From Rhizophagus clarus (taxonomy: Eukaryota; Glomeromycota; Glomeromycetes; Glomerales; Glomeraceae): a DNA stretch of 64,000 bases. Positions 11,908-23,045 of the stretch are shown here, one piece after another. The stretch is taken from contig BLAL01000073.1 in NCBI GenBank assembly GCA_015698045.1, positions 372,001-436,000 of the forward strand, read 5' to 3'. Positions within the stretch are counted from its first letter, which is position 1. Each line of letters opens with the position of its first letter. Below the pieces are notes generated by a model that was not told the origin of the DNA, made no database searches, and was given only the letters and a program-made list of their open reading frames with translations. A program made the position numbers and the translations under genes.

Positions 11908-13305
11908 CTAAAATTTATATTTATCGGAATTTATGTCATAATCATCACAACTCGGCATGTTATTATATTCATCTAATTTTCCTTCTGATTCAATTTCTTC
12001 TTCAAAATTTTGTCCATTTATAGGTTCAATATTAATAATTTCTGAAATTACTTGATGAATATCCGGTCTTTCATCTGGTTCATATTGCCAGCATTCTGTT
12101 TAAATAAAAATAATAATAAATTTTTGGATTTTTTTTTTTTTGTAATTCATTACTATACTTACTTTTATAAAGCGTAATGAATTTATGATCTGTGCCTGAG
12201 ATAGGTTTTTCCCTTTTACCGCTAAGTATATCAGGCTTGATTTTAAAAATTTCAAAAGGATCATTGTTTTTTGTTTCAAAATCAAAAGGTGATCTACAAC
12301 TCGTTAATTCCCAGAATATTGCACCCAAACTATATATATCTGATTTTTCTGTTAAGCCATACGAATGATTTTGAGTTTCGAAAAATTTGGGATCCTCGCA
12401 TTTCAGTACTGCTGACTGATCCTTTCAAGCATGAACGTCCAAAATCTGCTAATTTAATTGTATCTTTTTGTATTAAGATATTATTGGGATGCTAATAAAA
12501 AAAAGAATGTGTTAAAATTCGTATTAAATATAAAAAAATATAAGATAACATTATTTACAATATACTTACAAGATCTCCAAGTATGATTCTCTTATCAACA
12601 TGCAACCATGACATCGCACTTGAAATTTCTTAGCAAATTTTAATTGGCTCTCCCATTCAAAAATTATTTTTTCTCTTAAATATTTTCCCAATGTTCCACC
12701 TTCCGCATACTCAAGTACAAGTGAATAATTCATTTCACCTAAATATAAATAAAACACGTAACTATAAAATATTTACATAAAAAAAAGTTATTATAAATTA
12801 TTTACCTTTCAATTTCGTAACTTCATAAAATTGAATTATATTTGGATAAAGATTAGCCATTCCCGTTAAATGAATCTGAATAAAGAAATATTAACGAAGT
12901 TAAATATACTAATAACAATATCAAAATTGTATTAATAACATACCTCATTAATAATGGCTTTTTCGTTAGAATTTCCGACGAATTTTTTAATTACGAACTT
13001 TGATATAATCTTCCAACATACATTATAAACCAAGGCGGATGTTCCAAAAGAAATCTTATTAAGGATCGTGAAACTTTGAGGATCATAAGCATAAATTATT
13101 TGTGATACTTCATCATCCAATAATATCTTTAGCCTATTGGCGTCATACTCTTTAAAATGCAGCTGTCACAGTATAAATGTATAATGAATACATACAAATT
13201 ACTAATTACTATATTAATTAGATGGCACAACAGAAATATTTGTTGGCGCTCATGTTATTTGAAGGCTAAAACTCCGGTGAGTTTCAAAAATTTCTGCTGC
13301 GTGAT
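11908..13305 (-). pseudogene. TKL-like protein kinase, decayed copy K1
   Basis: Aligns exon by exon to the intact copy at 18218-19925. Recognisable blocks: N-lobe with VIKKFVGNSN, hinge YSLVLEYAEGGTLGKYL, LADFGRSCLKG, SLGAIFWELTS, CWQYEPDERPDI, and a C-terminal DINSDKYKF stop. Lesions: the ATG position reads ATC (13303-13305); the catalytic-loop HGDL is LGDL (CTT at 12579-12581); one A is lost near 12630, shifting frame after KFAK; 17 bases are missing near 12393 in the activation segment, also shifting frame. At least four independent lesions make a functional kinase very unlikely. Introns keep GT-AG borders. Confidence 0.85.
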
Positions 13306-13312
13306 AAAAAAA

Positions 13313-13362
13313 AACCATTTAAATATTGGCTCTCTTCCCTTTTTTTTGTTGTGGCGTAGTTC
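13313..13362 (-). promoter_or_regulatory. Conserved kinase upstream block, K1 copy
   Basis: Reading on the - strand: a GCCACAACAAAAAAAAGG core, then GAGAGCCAATATTTAAATGG, ending just before the lost start codon. The same block precedes K2 and K4. It probably includes a TATA-like or initiator element and survives although the gene is dead. Confidence 0.5.
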
Positions 13363-13365
13363 TTT

Positions 13366-13880
13366 TGGTCAATGATTAAAAAAATTATTTATTTTTAAAT
13401 TTTATCCAGTAACTAGTGCTTCTGTTCTAGAATTTTTTTTAATTGATTATAAATGTTTTATACTATCATTGTTATAGAAAATAAAAGACATGAAAGTGGC
13501 TATAGTTTTTGGCTTAAAAAGAAACAAATATTGACCAGGATAAAATAATAAAAAGAGAGAGAAGAAAAGAGAAAATATCGAAATAATGGCAAATGAAATT
13601 CCTATATAAAATTCGGATAAAATGGTGTTCCCATATGAATAATTTTTTCCCGTAATTCCCGTTGTGTTTATTTCTTTGTTTTCACGGTTCCCACATGATG
13701 ATGTGAAACACTGCACAACAATTAAAATAATTAGCCTTCATTTAGTACAAATGTCAATGCATTATCATAAAACATAATTGTGAACACTACGACAACTCAA
13801 GGCAGTAACAAGGAGTTATCCTGTATACCACTTGTTCATACTCATTGAATAACGTTTTCTAATAAAAAAAATTTTGTACA
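13366..13880. other. Shared upstream region of kinase K1
   Basis: Matches parts of 19980-20170 (TATATAAAATTCGGATAAA, GGTGTT, and the AACTAGTGCT / AACTAATGCT stretch), so the kinase duplication unit included several hundred bases of 5' flank. No gene recognised. Confidence 0.45.
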
Positions 13881-13882
13881 TA

Positions 13883-14800
13883 CAGTCCTGGACATAAGTA
13901 ACTGTACCCCTGTAATTTCTGAAGTTAAATAACAACTTTCATTAAAATTTTTTTTTAAATTCAAGTACAATAATAACCTTGATAATATGTAAAATTACAG
14001 GCTTTTATGATACGTAGATCAGGAATTAGATGATCGGTAAATTTTGTGTTTCAAAAAAAGTTATCTTCTTTTACGTGAATATTTTCATTTTTTTATTATT
14101 TCATGCCCTGACCTCTTAGTTATATAGAATTTTTTTTTGATATATTAATTTTTTAAGAGTCATTAAACGTTTTTCTAGAGTTTTAATCAAATTAGATGCA
14201 TAGCCAGAGAATTTTAATTATGTTATAATCTTCCTTTTATTTTATTGTGATTTTTGAATGGTGTTTAGAATTATTAACTTTATGCAGAATTTACTCTAAA
14301 TTATATTTACTAAAAAACTTATAGGAATAAGCCAAGAGATCCCTTTTATAGATATTATGCATAAAATGAGTATTGAGGTTCTACTGAAAGCAAATTGGTT
14401 TACTAAACCTCAGAGCTAAAAAAATCACTATAAAAATGGATTTTTTGCATATGATATGATTTTTTTCATTATTTAAGACTTTATTTTAATGTTATTCTTG
14501 GCCCAATAAATGGCTATAATCTTAATTATAATAAATGTAAGTAACTATTTTTTCAAAATTTCACTTTAATTTGATTGAATATTTGCGCACAAAAAACTGT
14601 TTTGTATAATTTATTAGAAAAGATCGTCATTTTGCAGCTAAAATTCACCGATCATCTAACTCCTGATTTATATGTTATACAAACCTCTAATTTTGTAAAT
14701 GATCAAGATTAAGAATGACCTTCAACCCTGGAAATTTTTAGGGTAGGTTATCACATGACTTCAAAAAATATTGGGGTACAGATACTTATGACCAGGCCTG
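13883..14800. mobile_element. Tc1/mariner-type MITE, 918 bp
   Basis: Left end CAGTCCTGGACATAAGTAAC and right end GATACTTATGACCAGGCCTG are inverted repeats, continuing inward through TGTACCCC / GGGGTACA. TA lies at both edges (13881-13882, 14801-14802), the Tc1/mariner target. A subterminal inverted repeat follows: AATTAGATGATCGGTAAATT near 14025 against AATTCACCGATCATCTAACT near 14645. No transposase frame, so it must depend on another copy. Confidence 0.75.
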
Positions 14801-14802
14801 TA

Positions 14803-15530
14803 AATTAATAAAATTAAATATTTTTTTTTTTAAATTTTTAATGTACCTTGTTTTTTAATCAAATTTTGATTTTTGATAATAAATTAATTTAAACTAGGTC
14901 ACTTGCTTTAAACAAATAATTTTTATAGTGCATCATAACAGATTGTAGAAGAATGTAAAGTTAATTTGTTCTTTAACGAAGTTTATTTGAACTCGGAATT
15001 ATCATAATTCATAAACTCCGATTCTTTCAACCTAATTTGATTATGATATGCAGTTGTTGTTTTCTTGGCGTAATTTTCCATTTCTTTTTCCATAGATTTT
15101 TACTTTTACGTAGCTTCATTTACGATACATCGCAGTACTACAGTAGTGTTCGAAAATAACCTGGTCATTTAACGTTATTTTTGAAATTTTGCCAAGACAT
15201 GTTTATATTATCATATGATTCTTAACATCATGTATTCAACTCAGTACAACCTTCACTCCGTATGTGTTTAATGCACTATCATTATATGTGTCAATAATAA
15301 CAGAATTTTCATCCAAAAAGTTGGCGAAAAATAAGTTTTGGACATGTCGATTTAATAATAATTTTGTAAACCAGAATTTTTATATTTAGTGTAGCATTGT
15401 GCAAATCTGGCTCTGAAAAAGAGACTTAGCGTGGGCCGAACACTTCTCGACGACAATAAAACAGTAATAAGAGAAATAGGGAATTGAAATATTTAATAAT
15501 TAAAAATTATGTGATTTAGGAATCATCATT
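14803..15530. other. Duplicated non-coding flank
   Basis: The stretch from about 14978 (GTTTATTTGAACTCGG, ACTCCGATTCTTT, TTGATTATGATATGCA) matches about 20905-21160. The stretch from about 15265 (TTAATGCACTATCATTATAT) matches about 17255. These are 5' flanks carried along with kinase copies. No gene seen. Confidence 0.5.
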
Positions 15531-15539
15531 ACTTTTGTT

Positions 15540-16380
15540 TCAAAATTAAATTTCAATTCTCAGAAAGGTACTCCAAACTATATGTATCAGATTTTTTGGT
15601 CAACTATACGAAAGACTTTGAATTTCAAAATTTGGGATCCATACATCTCGTGCTTCGGCATTGTTTCTGATCCTTTTAGACATAAATATCCAAAATCTGT
15701 TAGTTTTATTGTATCTTTTTATATTAAGATATGATTAGAATGATAATAAAAAAATATGTTAATTGCGTATAAATATAAAAGAACTGTAAAATTGATACAA
15801 TATACTTACAAGGTCTCCGTGCATAATTCTCCTATCAACATCTAACTAACTATAACATATTTTAATTGGCTCTTCCATTTAAAGTTATAATATTATCTCT
15901 TGAATATGCAGAAGGTGAAATGTTTAATTACGAGTGAATAATTCACGTCATCTAAGTATAAAAAAACACAATCTATATACTGTAATTAATTTCTCTAAAT
16001 TATTAATTTATTTTGTCCATTAATTTCGTAACTATAAAATAGAATTATATTTGGATGGGGATTAAAGCAATCCCGTTAAATGAATCAAAATTTTATTCAG
16101 TTTTATTAGTATTTAAAATATCAACGGATAATACGACTGGCTGCCAATTCAGACTGTATATCTCTTGGGCATGAAAAATTTACCTAAATAACAACATAAT
16201 CAAATTAATTATATTAGTAATATATTTCATTAATAATGACTTCTTTATCAGAATTTTCCAGTGAACTTCACATGAATCGATTTCAACCACGAATATATTG
16301 TCAATAGGGTCGCTTAGAATCAAACATTTTAATAAAACCATTTTTCGTAAGTGATAAATGAGCAAGTTTTAAATTTTGAG
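15540..16380 (-). pseudogene. TKL-like protein kinase, heavily decayed copy K5
   Basis: On the - strand, pieces of all kinase exons can be matched in order: an N-lobe fragment (about 16200-16380), the HPNII exon (about 16010-16085), the hinge/catalytic exon (about 15805-15960) and the DFG exon to SDIYSLG (about 15540-15740). Each has several indels. The last exon is not recognisable. Intron positions are still visible (e.g. ACTTACAAGGTCTCC near 15805). A dead copy with the same orientation as K1 and K2. Confidence 0.75.
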
Positions 16381-18210
16381 GGTATTATAGTGGATATTAT
16401 ATACTTTTTTAAATACATTGTACGTTCATATGATATAACCTAATTAAAATTTTATTAAAGTAAATTTTTGGCTGTGGGATTTAATTATTGGCCATACTTG
16501 GTTTTGTGATGTGAACTTGTCAGAAAAGAAATTGTTACAGTATATGTATAGAAGATTAGGAATTGATTTATTGTATTTTCAGGCCACTAGTTGCATATGA
16601 AAATTGTAATGTGCACTGTTTATAAATCCTACATTAAATAATGGGCACACTTTCATAAATTTTGATCCTGTGACTATTTTCTACATTTGATTAATTCATC
16701 CTTTTGCGCTGGAAAGCTGAGCCCTACAATGAATTAAAATAAAAATAACTCCTCATCTAGTTTAAGATTTTTAGCGAAAAAATTAACTACACGTATAAGT
16801 AGTTTATTTAAATGAAACAAAAAATATACATTACGTGAGACTAACACAATATAAAAAGAGAGATCGATCATATAAAAGAAGCTGTTGTTTAAGGTGAACG
16901 ACTGTTACAAATAGAAAGAGAGTGACAATTTTAGTTCTTTTGCTATAGTAAAAGAAACGGATGCATTGAAAATATCATGACAAAATGGTGAAAGTTGAAG
17001 TAGATCAATTAGAGTGAACATAAGCAAACGCAATATCTAACAAGATAGCTTGAAAGGAATGAAGAAACAGCAGTTTCTAAGTCATATTATAGTAAAAAAA
17101 TGTATTTAATAACAATTGATGTCGGATAAAGAAGCCTTAAATGTATAGCAATAACGTAAGCGATAATAAAAAAGAGCTTGTTAGCATCAGCCGTGTTTAT
17201 TATAACAGAAAATGAAAAAGAATACATGATTGTATAGTTATGTGATCTCTTCGGTTAATGCACTATCATTATATATGTCAATAACAGAACTTTGTCCGAA
17301 AAATTATCGAAAGATAAAAGTGTCGACTTGCCGGTTTGATAATAGAAAGTTTTATTCGACAGATACAACAATTAATTGAACTAATAGTTGCAATACCTTT
17401 TTTCAAAAAAAAAAAAAATTCTACGCTGAGTGAAAAAACGATTTTACAAATTTATTCGACAGTCATTTAAAATTTGTCACGTGCCATGTAATCAATTTGT
17501 TCTTAAATTGATTATAAATCGTTAAAAATCTTTTTATAAATAAAAAACCGGCTGCTCAAATCGTATTTTTATTCAGGGTGATCAACATAAATTTGTCATA
17601 TATTTATGTATGATCCCTCACTATAACCTTATTCCATTATGATTTGCATGGTTGCATAAATATTTTGCATTTTGGCGTGAACTTTTTCTTTCGTATCAGA
17701 TATAGCTTCATTTACGATATACTACTATTCGATACTCAGTAATACAAGTTTCTTGGCATTTTCTAAATAGAAGTTTATTTGGTTAAAAGAAATTTGAAGT
17801 TTTATCAAAGAATAATAGTTGTATGTTAGAGTCATATGATTCCACAATATGCCCGATTATTTTTAGCGTAAAAAATTTAATTAGTAATATGTGATGTTAT
17901 GAACATCCAAATGATTGCTATTTCCTGCTTAATGCTTACATTATAAGAAATTGATACATCCAGATTGGAGCCGATCAAGAACCAAAATCGAGTCGATGAG
18001 TCGACACCATCCCTAGTTGTCAATTACAACTACCCGCAAATTCTCACAATTCTTACAATAAATCGATAACACGCATTTATAAATAAAGATTAAACCCATT
18101 AATAAATATCTTTTATTTTGTTTTTATCGTAGAAAATCATAATTGAAAATAATACAAAATATAAAGAATTTTGAAGAAAAAAAAAGTATTATAAGAAGTA
18201 AGGAAATATT
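16381..18210. other. Intergenic, partly duplicated kinase flank
   Basis: Includes 17255-17350 and 17635-17735, which match the flanks at about 15265 and about 15045/21000. Small frames here are chance. No RNA gene or element with clear termini recognised. Confidence 0.4.
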
Positions 18211-18217
18211 CTAAGAT

Positions 18218-19925
18218 TCAAATTTTATTATATTTATCGGAATTTATGTCACAATCATCATCGCTAGGTAAGTCAAGATCTTCATTTGCTAATTTTTCTG
18301 TTGTTTCGATTGCCGTTCTTTCGATTTTTGAATCATCTGGTAAATTTGTGAGTTCAATATTATTAATTTCTGAAGTTACTTGACGAATATCCGGTCTTTC
18401 ATCTGGTTCGTGTCTCCAACATTCTGTTTAAATAAACTTAGTTCGCATTAAAAATATTTTTTAAAAATTATAGTGTAATGTTTATACTTACTTTCATAAA
18501 GCGCAACGAATTTATAATTTGTGTTTGAAATAGATTTTTCTCTTTCACCGTTAAGAATATCAAACTTGATTTTAAGAACTTCAATACGATCATCGCTTTT
18601 TGTTTCAAAATCAAAAGGTGATCTACAACTTGTTAATTCCCATAATATTACTCCCAAACTATATATATCGGACTTCTCGGTTAAGCCATATGAACGATTT
18701 TGAGTTTCGAAAAATTTGGGATCCATATAGGGTATTACACCTCGCACTTCAGTAATGCTGTCCGATCCTTTCAAGCATGAACGTCCAAAATCTGCTAATT
18801 TAATTGTATCTTTTTGTATTAAGATATTATTGGGATGCTAATAAAAAAAAAAAAAAGAATGTGTTAATTCGTATTAAATATAAAAGAATTTGAGATAATA
18901 TTAATACAGTATACTTACAAGGTCTCCATGTATGATTTTCTTAACGAGATGTAACCATGAAATCGCATTTGTAATTTCTTTAGCAAACTTTAATTGGGCC
19001 TTCCGTTTAAAAGTTTTAGTATTATTCCTTAAATATTTTCCTAAAGTTCCACCTTCTGCATATTCAAGTACGAGTGAATAATTTATTTCATCTAAAGTAA
19101 AAAAAAACATGTAAACAACATACTCATATAAAAAATAGTATTACAAATAATTAATCAAATTATTTACCTTTAAATCTCGTAACTCCATGAAATTTAATTA
19201 TATTTGGATGATAGCTGGCCATTCTCGTTAAGTGAATCTGAAAAAAACAAAAAAAAAAAAATAATGAAATTAAAAATATATTTAAATAACATTGTAAAAT
19301 TATATTAGTAACACACCTCATTAATAACGTCTTCTTCATTGGAACCTCTGACGAATTTTTTAATTGCGTATTTTGATATATTTTTCCAACACACGTTATA
19401 AACCAAGGCGAGTGCTCCAGAAGAAATCTTATTAAGATCCTTAAAACCTCGAGGATCATAATAATTAATAATTTGTGATACCTCCAATAATATCTTTAGC
19501 TTGTTGATATCACTTCGAGGATCATAATAATTAATAATTTGTGATACCTTCAATAATATCTTTAGCTTGTTGGTGCCGCACTCTTCGTGGCGCAACTGCC
19601 CTATAAAGAAATAATGTCCGGAAAATGTCCGTTTATCCGGAAAATGTCCAGAATATCGCAATATTCCAGACACTTTCTGGACATTGGACCGGAAACCTGT
19701 CCCGAATATTGCACTATTCTGGACATTTTCCGGATAAACGGACATTTTCCGAACATTTTCGATGACAATTACTTGACATTCATTCTTTGTAGGGCTGTCA
19801 CAGTATAATGGATTCGAAGTACTACTAATTAAAGATGACGCAGAGGCATCATTGTTAGCGTTCCATAACACTCCTTCTTCATCCTTCTTGTTCTGGGCAA
19901 ACAAAATAATTCTCTGCCGCGTCAT
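18218..19925 (-). CDS. TKL-like protein kinase, only open copy (K2)
   Basis: Five exons on the - strand, all GT-AG: 19925-19317, 19237-19168, 19091-18919, 18837-18492, 18423-18218. The total is 1404 bases, 467 residues. Predicted Ser/Thr or Tyr kinase, probably cytosolic. Motifs: the glycine loop is poor (ISSGALALVY); beta-3 Lys in YAIKKF; alpha-C NEV; hinge LVLEYAEGGTLGKYL; catalytic loop IIHGDLHPNNILI (HGD in place of HRD, with D and N kept); ADFGRSCLKG; YMDPKFF where APE is expected; SDIYSLGVILWELTS; CWRHEPDERPDIRQV; acidic tail ending DINSDKYNKI. The first exon reads through an inserted 196-bp element and has a 22-residue tandem repeat (NKLKILL[K/E]VSQIINYYDPR). If the element is spliced out instead, the N-terminus is shorter. 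Activity is likely but unproven. Confidence 0.8.
19599..19794. mobile_element. CCCTA-type MITE, 196 bp, inside kinase K2
   Basis: Starts CCCTATAAAG and ends CTTTGTAGGG, with CTG on both sides (19596-19598, 19795-19797) as a 3-bp target duplication. It is nearly palindromic: GTCCGTTTATCCGG and GGACATTTTCCGG strings appear in both senses. Copy K1 has the empty site (GCAGCTGTCACAG near 13162). On the - strand the duplicated triplet is CAG, which is the likely 3' splice site of the first intron (see K4, TTGACAG|CTGCG). It therefore left an acceptor on both sides of itself. Confidence 0.85.
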
Positions 19926-19932
19926 AAAAAAA

Positions 19933-19978
19933 AACCATTTAAATATCGGCTCTCTTCTTTTTTTTTGTTGTGGCGCAA
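19933..19978 (-). promoter_or_regulatory. Conserved kinase upstream block, K2 copy
   Basis: On the - strand: GCGCCACAACAAAAAAAAAG, then GAGAGCCGATATTTAAATGG, a T-run and the ATG. It ends about 7 bases before the start codon. Shared with K1 and K4. A very short 5' leader or a translational context element is possible. Confidence 0.5.
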
Positions 19979-21711
19979 TTTAATTTTATCAACCAGTAAC
20001 TAATGCTATCGAGCTACTAGAATGAATTAATCATAAATTTTTTTACTAGAATAAAAAAAATGAGAAGAGAGAAAAAAGGGAAGTATTGAAATAGTAGTAA
20101 ATGTAGTTTTTATATAAAATTCGGATAAATGGTGTTTCAGATGATAATACCTTTTCCTGCAATTACTATTTCAAAATTATGACTAATATGACTTATCTTT
20201 TTGTTTCTACAGTTTCATGAAAATGTTGCGAAACAGTGTACACAGTGGTTCAACGCAATACAGCCGCGGTAAATGCAATTAACATATGAAGCGTGTATTA
20301 AAACATAACCTACTAGCTATACGAAATAACAATACAGCACCATTAATCTTTTTGTAGCAAAAGAAAATTGCCATTCTTATTGTTTCTATAATTATCTTGG
20401 TACCCAAATCAGAGCTTTTTATTTTGTATTATGCTTGTGTGAATCGGTCATCTCTCTTCGTATATTATTCCTAAGCCCTAATAACTGAAGATGATCAAAA
20501 CTACAAAGAGAGGTCTTCCTATTTTTTGATATTATTCGGCAATACAATATTTCCCACAATGAGTCGACATTTAATTTTCAGAATTAACCTTTAGAATTAT
20601 AATTAAAATTTTATCTTTTTTACTTTTTTTTGATATATAACTTTTTATTTTAATTTTATTAGAATGTAATATTTTATAGAATAAATAATTTTGTTATTAA
20701 TAAATAATATGCGTCAAAAGTACAAAGTTTTCTTAAATTAATTTAATTCTAAGATTCATTCAAAATAATTTAATTAAAACCAACCTATTTAAGTTTTTGT
20801 CACGTATCGATGATGATAAACTACAGAAATATGCGATCTTAAAAAAAGAAAAAAAACAGACTGATTTTCATGATTTTTTTTTTTTTTTAGTCGCCATAAA
20901 AAAAGTTTATTTGAACTCGGTATTAATTAAAACCTTTTGATAAAATGAGTTTTCTTTGTTTTCGAACCAACTGAATATGAACTCCGATTCTTTAACCTTT
21001 ACTTGATTATGATATGCATAATTGCATAAATATTTTGTTCTTCTTGCATTAACATGTATTCGGCGTAATTTTTTCATTTTTTCATAGAGACCTTTTTTGT
21101 AGTTTCATTCATATACACTACAGTGTTTGGAAATGACCCGGTCAATCATTTTTAATTAAAAGTCATTTGGTCAAATATGCATAACCATTTGAAATTTATC
21201 ACCCAAAATCCAAAATGGCAACGCCAATCTAAACGATCGAATGTCATTTTTGCAATTTGTATCTCTTGTCTAATCTATACTATTAGAAATTAATTATGCA
21301 TTTGTATTATACTACACTTATATTAGTATTAATACATAATGAATTTGTTTTTAATATAAGAAAAAATTCGGGAATATAAATTTATAAGTAGAAGGAATCT
21401 TTAAAAGGATGTGAGAAAAGGCGAAGATTATTTTGTAAACGATCTCGAAAGTGATGTTAATATAAACTAGATTTTCGAGTTTTTTTTAACGTAAGATCCG
21501 GTAAGTTGAGATTATTATGCTCGATAATTAACGAATGTGAAAGAACTGAGTGATCTTGTAGAAAATATAGTAAAGCGGAAGGAAAATATGAATAGAAAAT
21601 GGAAGCAAGATCGAATTATTATTTTTCATAATTACGATTTTAAAATCACGTGATTAACGCAAAATATGTATTGACTGCGACAAGATATAATTTTTTTTTA
21701 ATCGTTTTTTT
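19979..21711. other. Intergenic upstream of kinase K2
   Basis: The first 200 bases match the K1 flank (13366-13680). About 20905-21160 matches about 14978-15180. The remainder is AT-rich with no frame. No gene seen. Confidence 0.45.
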
Positions 21712-22250
21712 TTTTTCATTCACTAAAAAAATTTTTTATTGGCAAAATTTTTTAAATACATAAAATCAAAAACTGGCAAAAGTTCTTTTGATGACTGGAA
21801 TGGGTTACATTGCAGAAAACTCAGTTTTTAAATGATAAACTTACAACTTTACTCTGTTCTCTTTCTAATTATTAATTAATAATTTTTATAACTCTTAGAA
21901 AATCTTATTAAACAGAAAATTAAATTTTCCCAGTTAAATTATATATATATATAATCATTATACAACATGAATAATATTATTTTTATTTAAATTTACAAAT
22001 TTGATATCTAAAAATATAATCATTATCAGAAAGAAACTAAAAAAATTATTACTATAGATCATATATGTATAAAAAAAGAAATATTCGCCAAATTAACAGC
22101 AAAGTGTAAATCAAAAAGTTCAGCCATATCTGCATTAAAAAATTCATTCACAACTATGTAAAGATCATTAAAATCCAAATTTTGATAAATCTAAAATAAA
22201 GAAAAAAATGTGAGTACTAGTACTGTACTAGTATTAATCAAAAAATCAAC

Positions 22251-22826
22251 ATGAATGTTAATGAAACCATGATAACATTATCCTTTAGAAGTATAAAGTT
22301 GTCATGTATACATTGTATAACAAAACCTTGCACACAGAGCTTTGCCTCAATCAGAAATTTTCTGGAAATCAGAGAAGGACGTTCACAACAACCAACTGTG
22401 GCCACGAAGTGCTTCCAGTTCTCCGAACCAGCAGAGAAGGACGTTCACAGTAGGTTGTCTAATTGTGGCCACGAAGTGCTTCCAGTTCTCTGGATCCAAG
22501 AAAACCCTGAAGCGAGAACAAAACAACTGCATGATATAGTTGTCAAAAAGACTAGGCCGAGGAAGGTACATAATCATTCCTCCTTACAGAATGATAGACC
22601 CCAACCTCTAAATCAATACACTAATCAAGTGGTTGGTTTCATTAAAACTATGCCGATAATTTCATCGGAGGGAGCGAACGCCACATTGACTAGGTGCACT
22701 TGGAATTGTTTTTCACAACATTCACAGATATTAATGATTGATATAGTACCTTATGTTAATTTTCATGTTCACCATATTTTTCATCATCCAATTGTGGTGG
22801 AGATCCTGCAAAATCTTTTCAGTTAG
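22251..22826 (+). CDS. Conserved unidentified ORF, copy A (191 aa)
   Basis: An open frame of higher GC than its surroundings, starting MNVNETMITLSFRS. It contains a ~62-bp tandem repeat (from 22372 and 22434: GAGAAGGACGTTCACA .. GGCCACGAAGTGCTTCCAGT), so VATKCFQFSEP-like text occurs twice in shifted frames. The C-terminal half has KKTRPRKVHNHSS and HVHHIFHHP. Copy B (57230-57865, opposite strand) has the same frame with only about three substitutions before the last few residues. No domain is recognised. The opposite strand also has a 64-codon frame in both copies, so the coding strand is not certain. It could be part of a repeat element rather than a cell gene. Confidence 0.4.
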   Translation: MNVNETMITLSFRSIKLSCIHCITKPCTQSFASIRNFLEIREGRSQQPTVATKCFQFSEPAEKDVHSRLSNCGHEVLPVLWIQENPEARTKQLHDIVVKKTRPRKVHNHSSLQNDRPQPLNQYTNQVVGFIKTMPIISSEGANATLTRCTWNCFSQHSQILMIDIVPYVNFHVHHIFHHPIVVEILQNLFS

Positions 22827-22916
22827 TGAATAAAATACAAAAGAACCAAGTTAATGGAAAACAATAATTAAGGACCGAAAAAAAAATAACAAAGTATAAA
22901 AAAATATATATAAAAA

Positions 22917-23045
22917 ATAAAAATTAACGAAAATAAAAAAAAAGTAACGAAAATAAAAAAAAGTAACGAAAATAAAAAAAAGTAACGAAAATAAAAAAAA
23001 GTAACGAAAATAAAAAAAAGTAACGAAAATAAAAAAAAAAAATAA
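22917..23045. repeat. AAAAAAAAGTAACGAAAAT minisatellite, short allele
   Basis: About six units of 19-20 bp, each with GTAACGAAAAT followed by 8-10 A. The homologous array at 56166-56970 has about 38 units. Confidence 0.85.

Noticed and set aside
16716-16730. GCCCTACAATG as another CCCTA-element end
   Set aside because: No inverted partner or 3-bp duplication found nearby.
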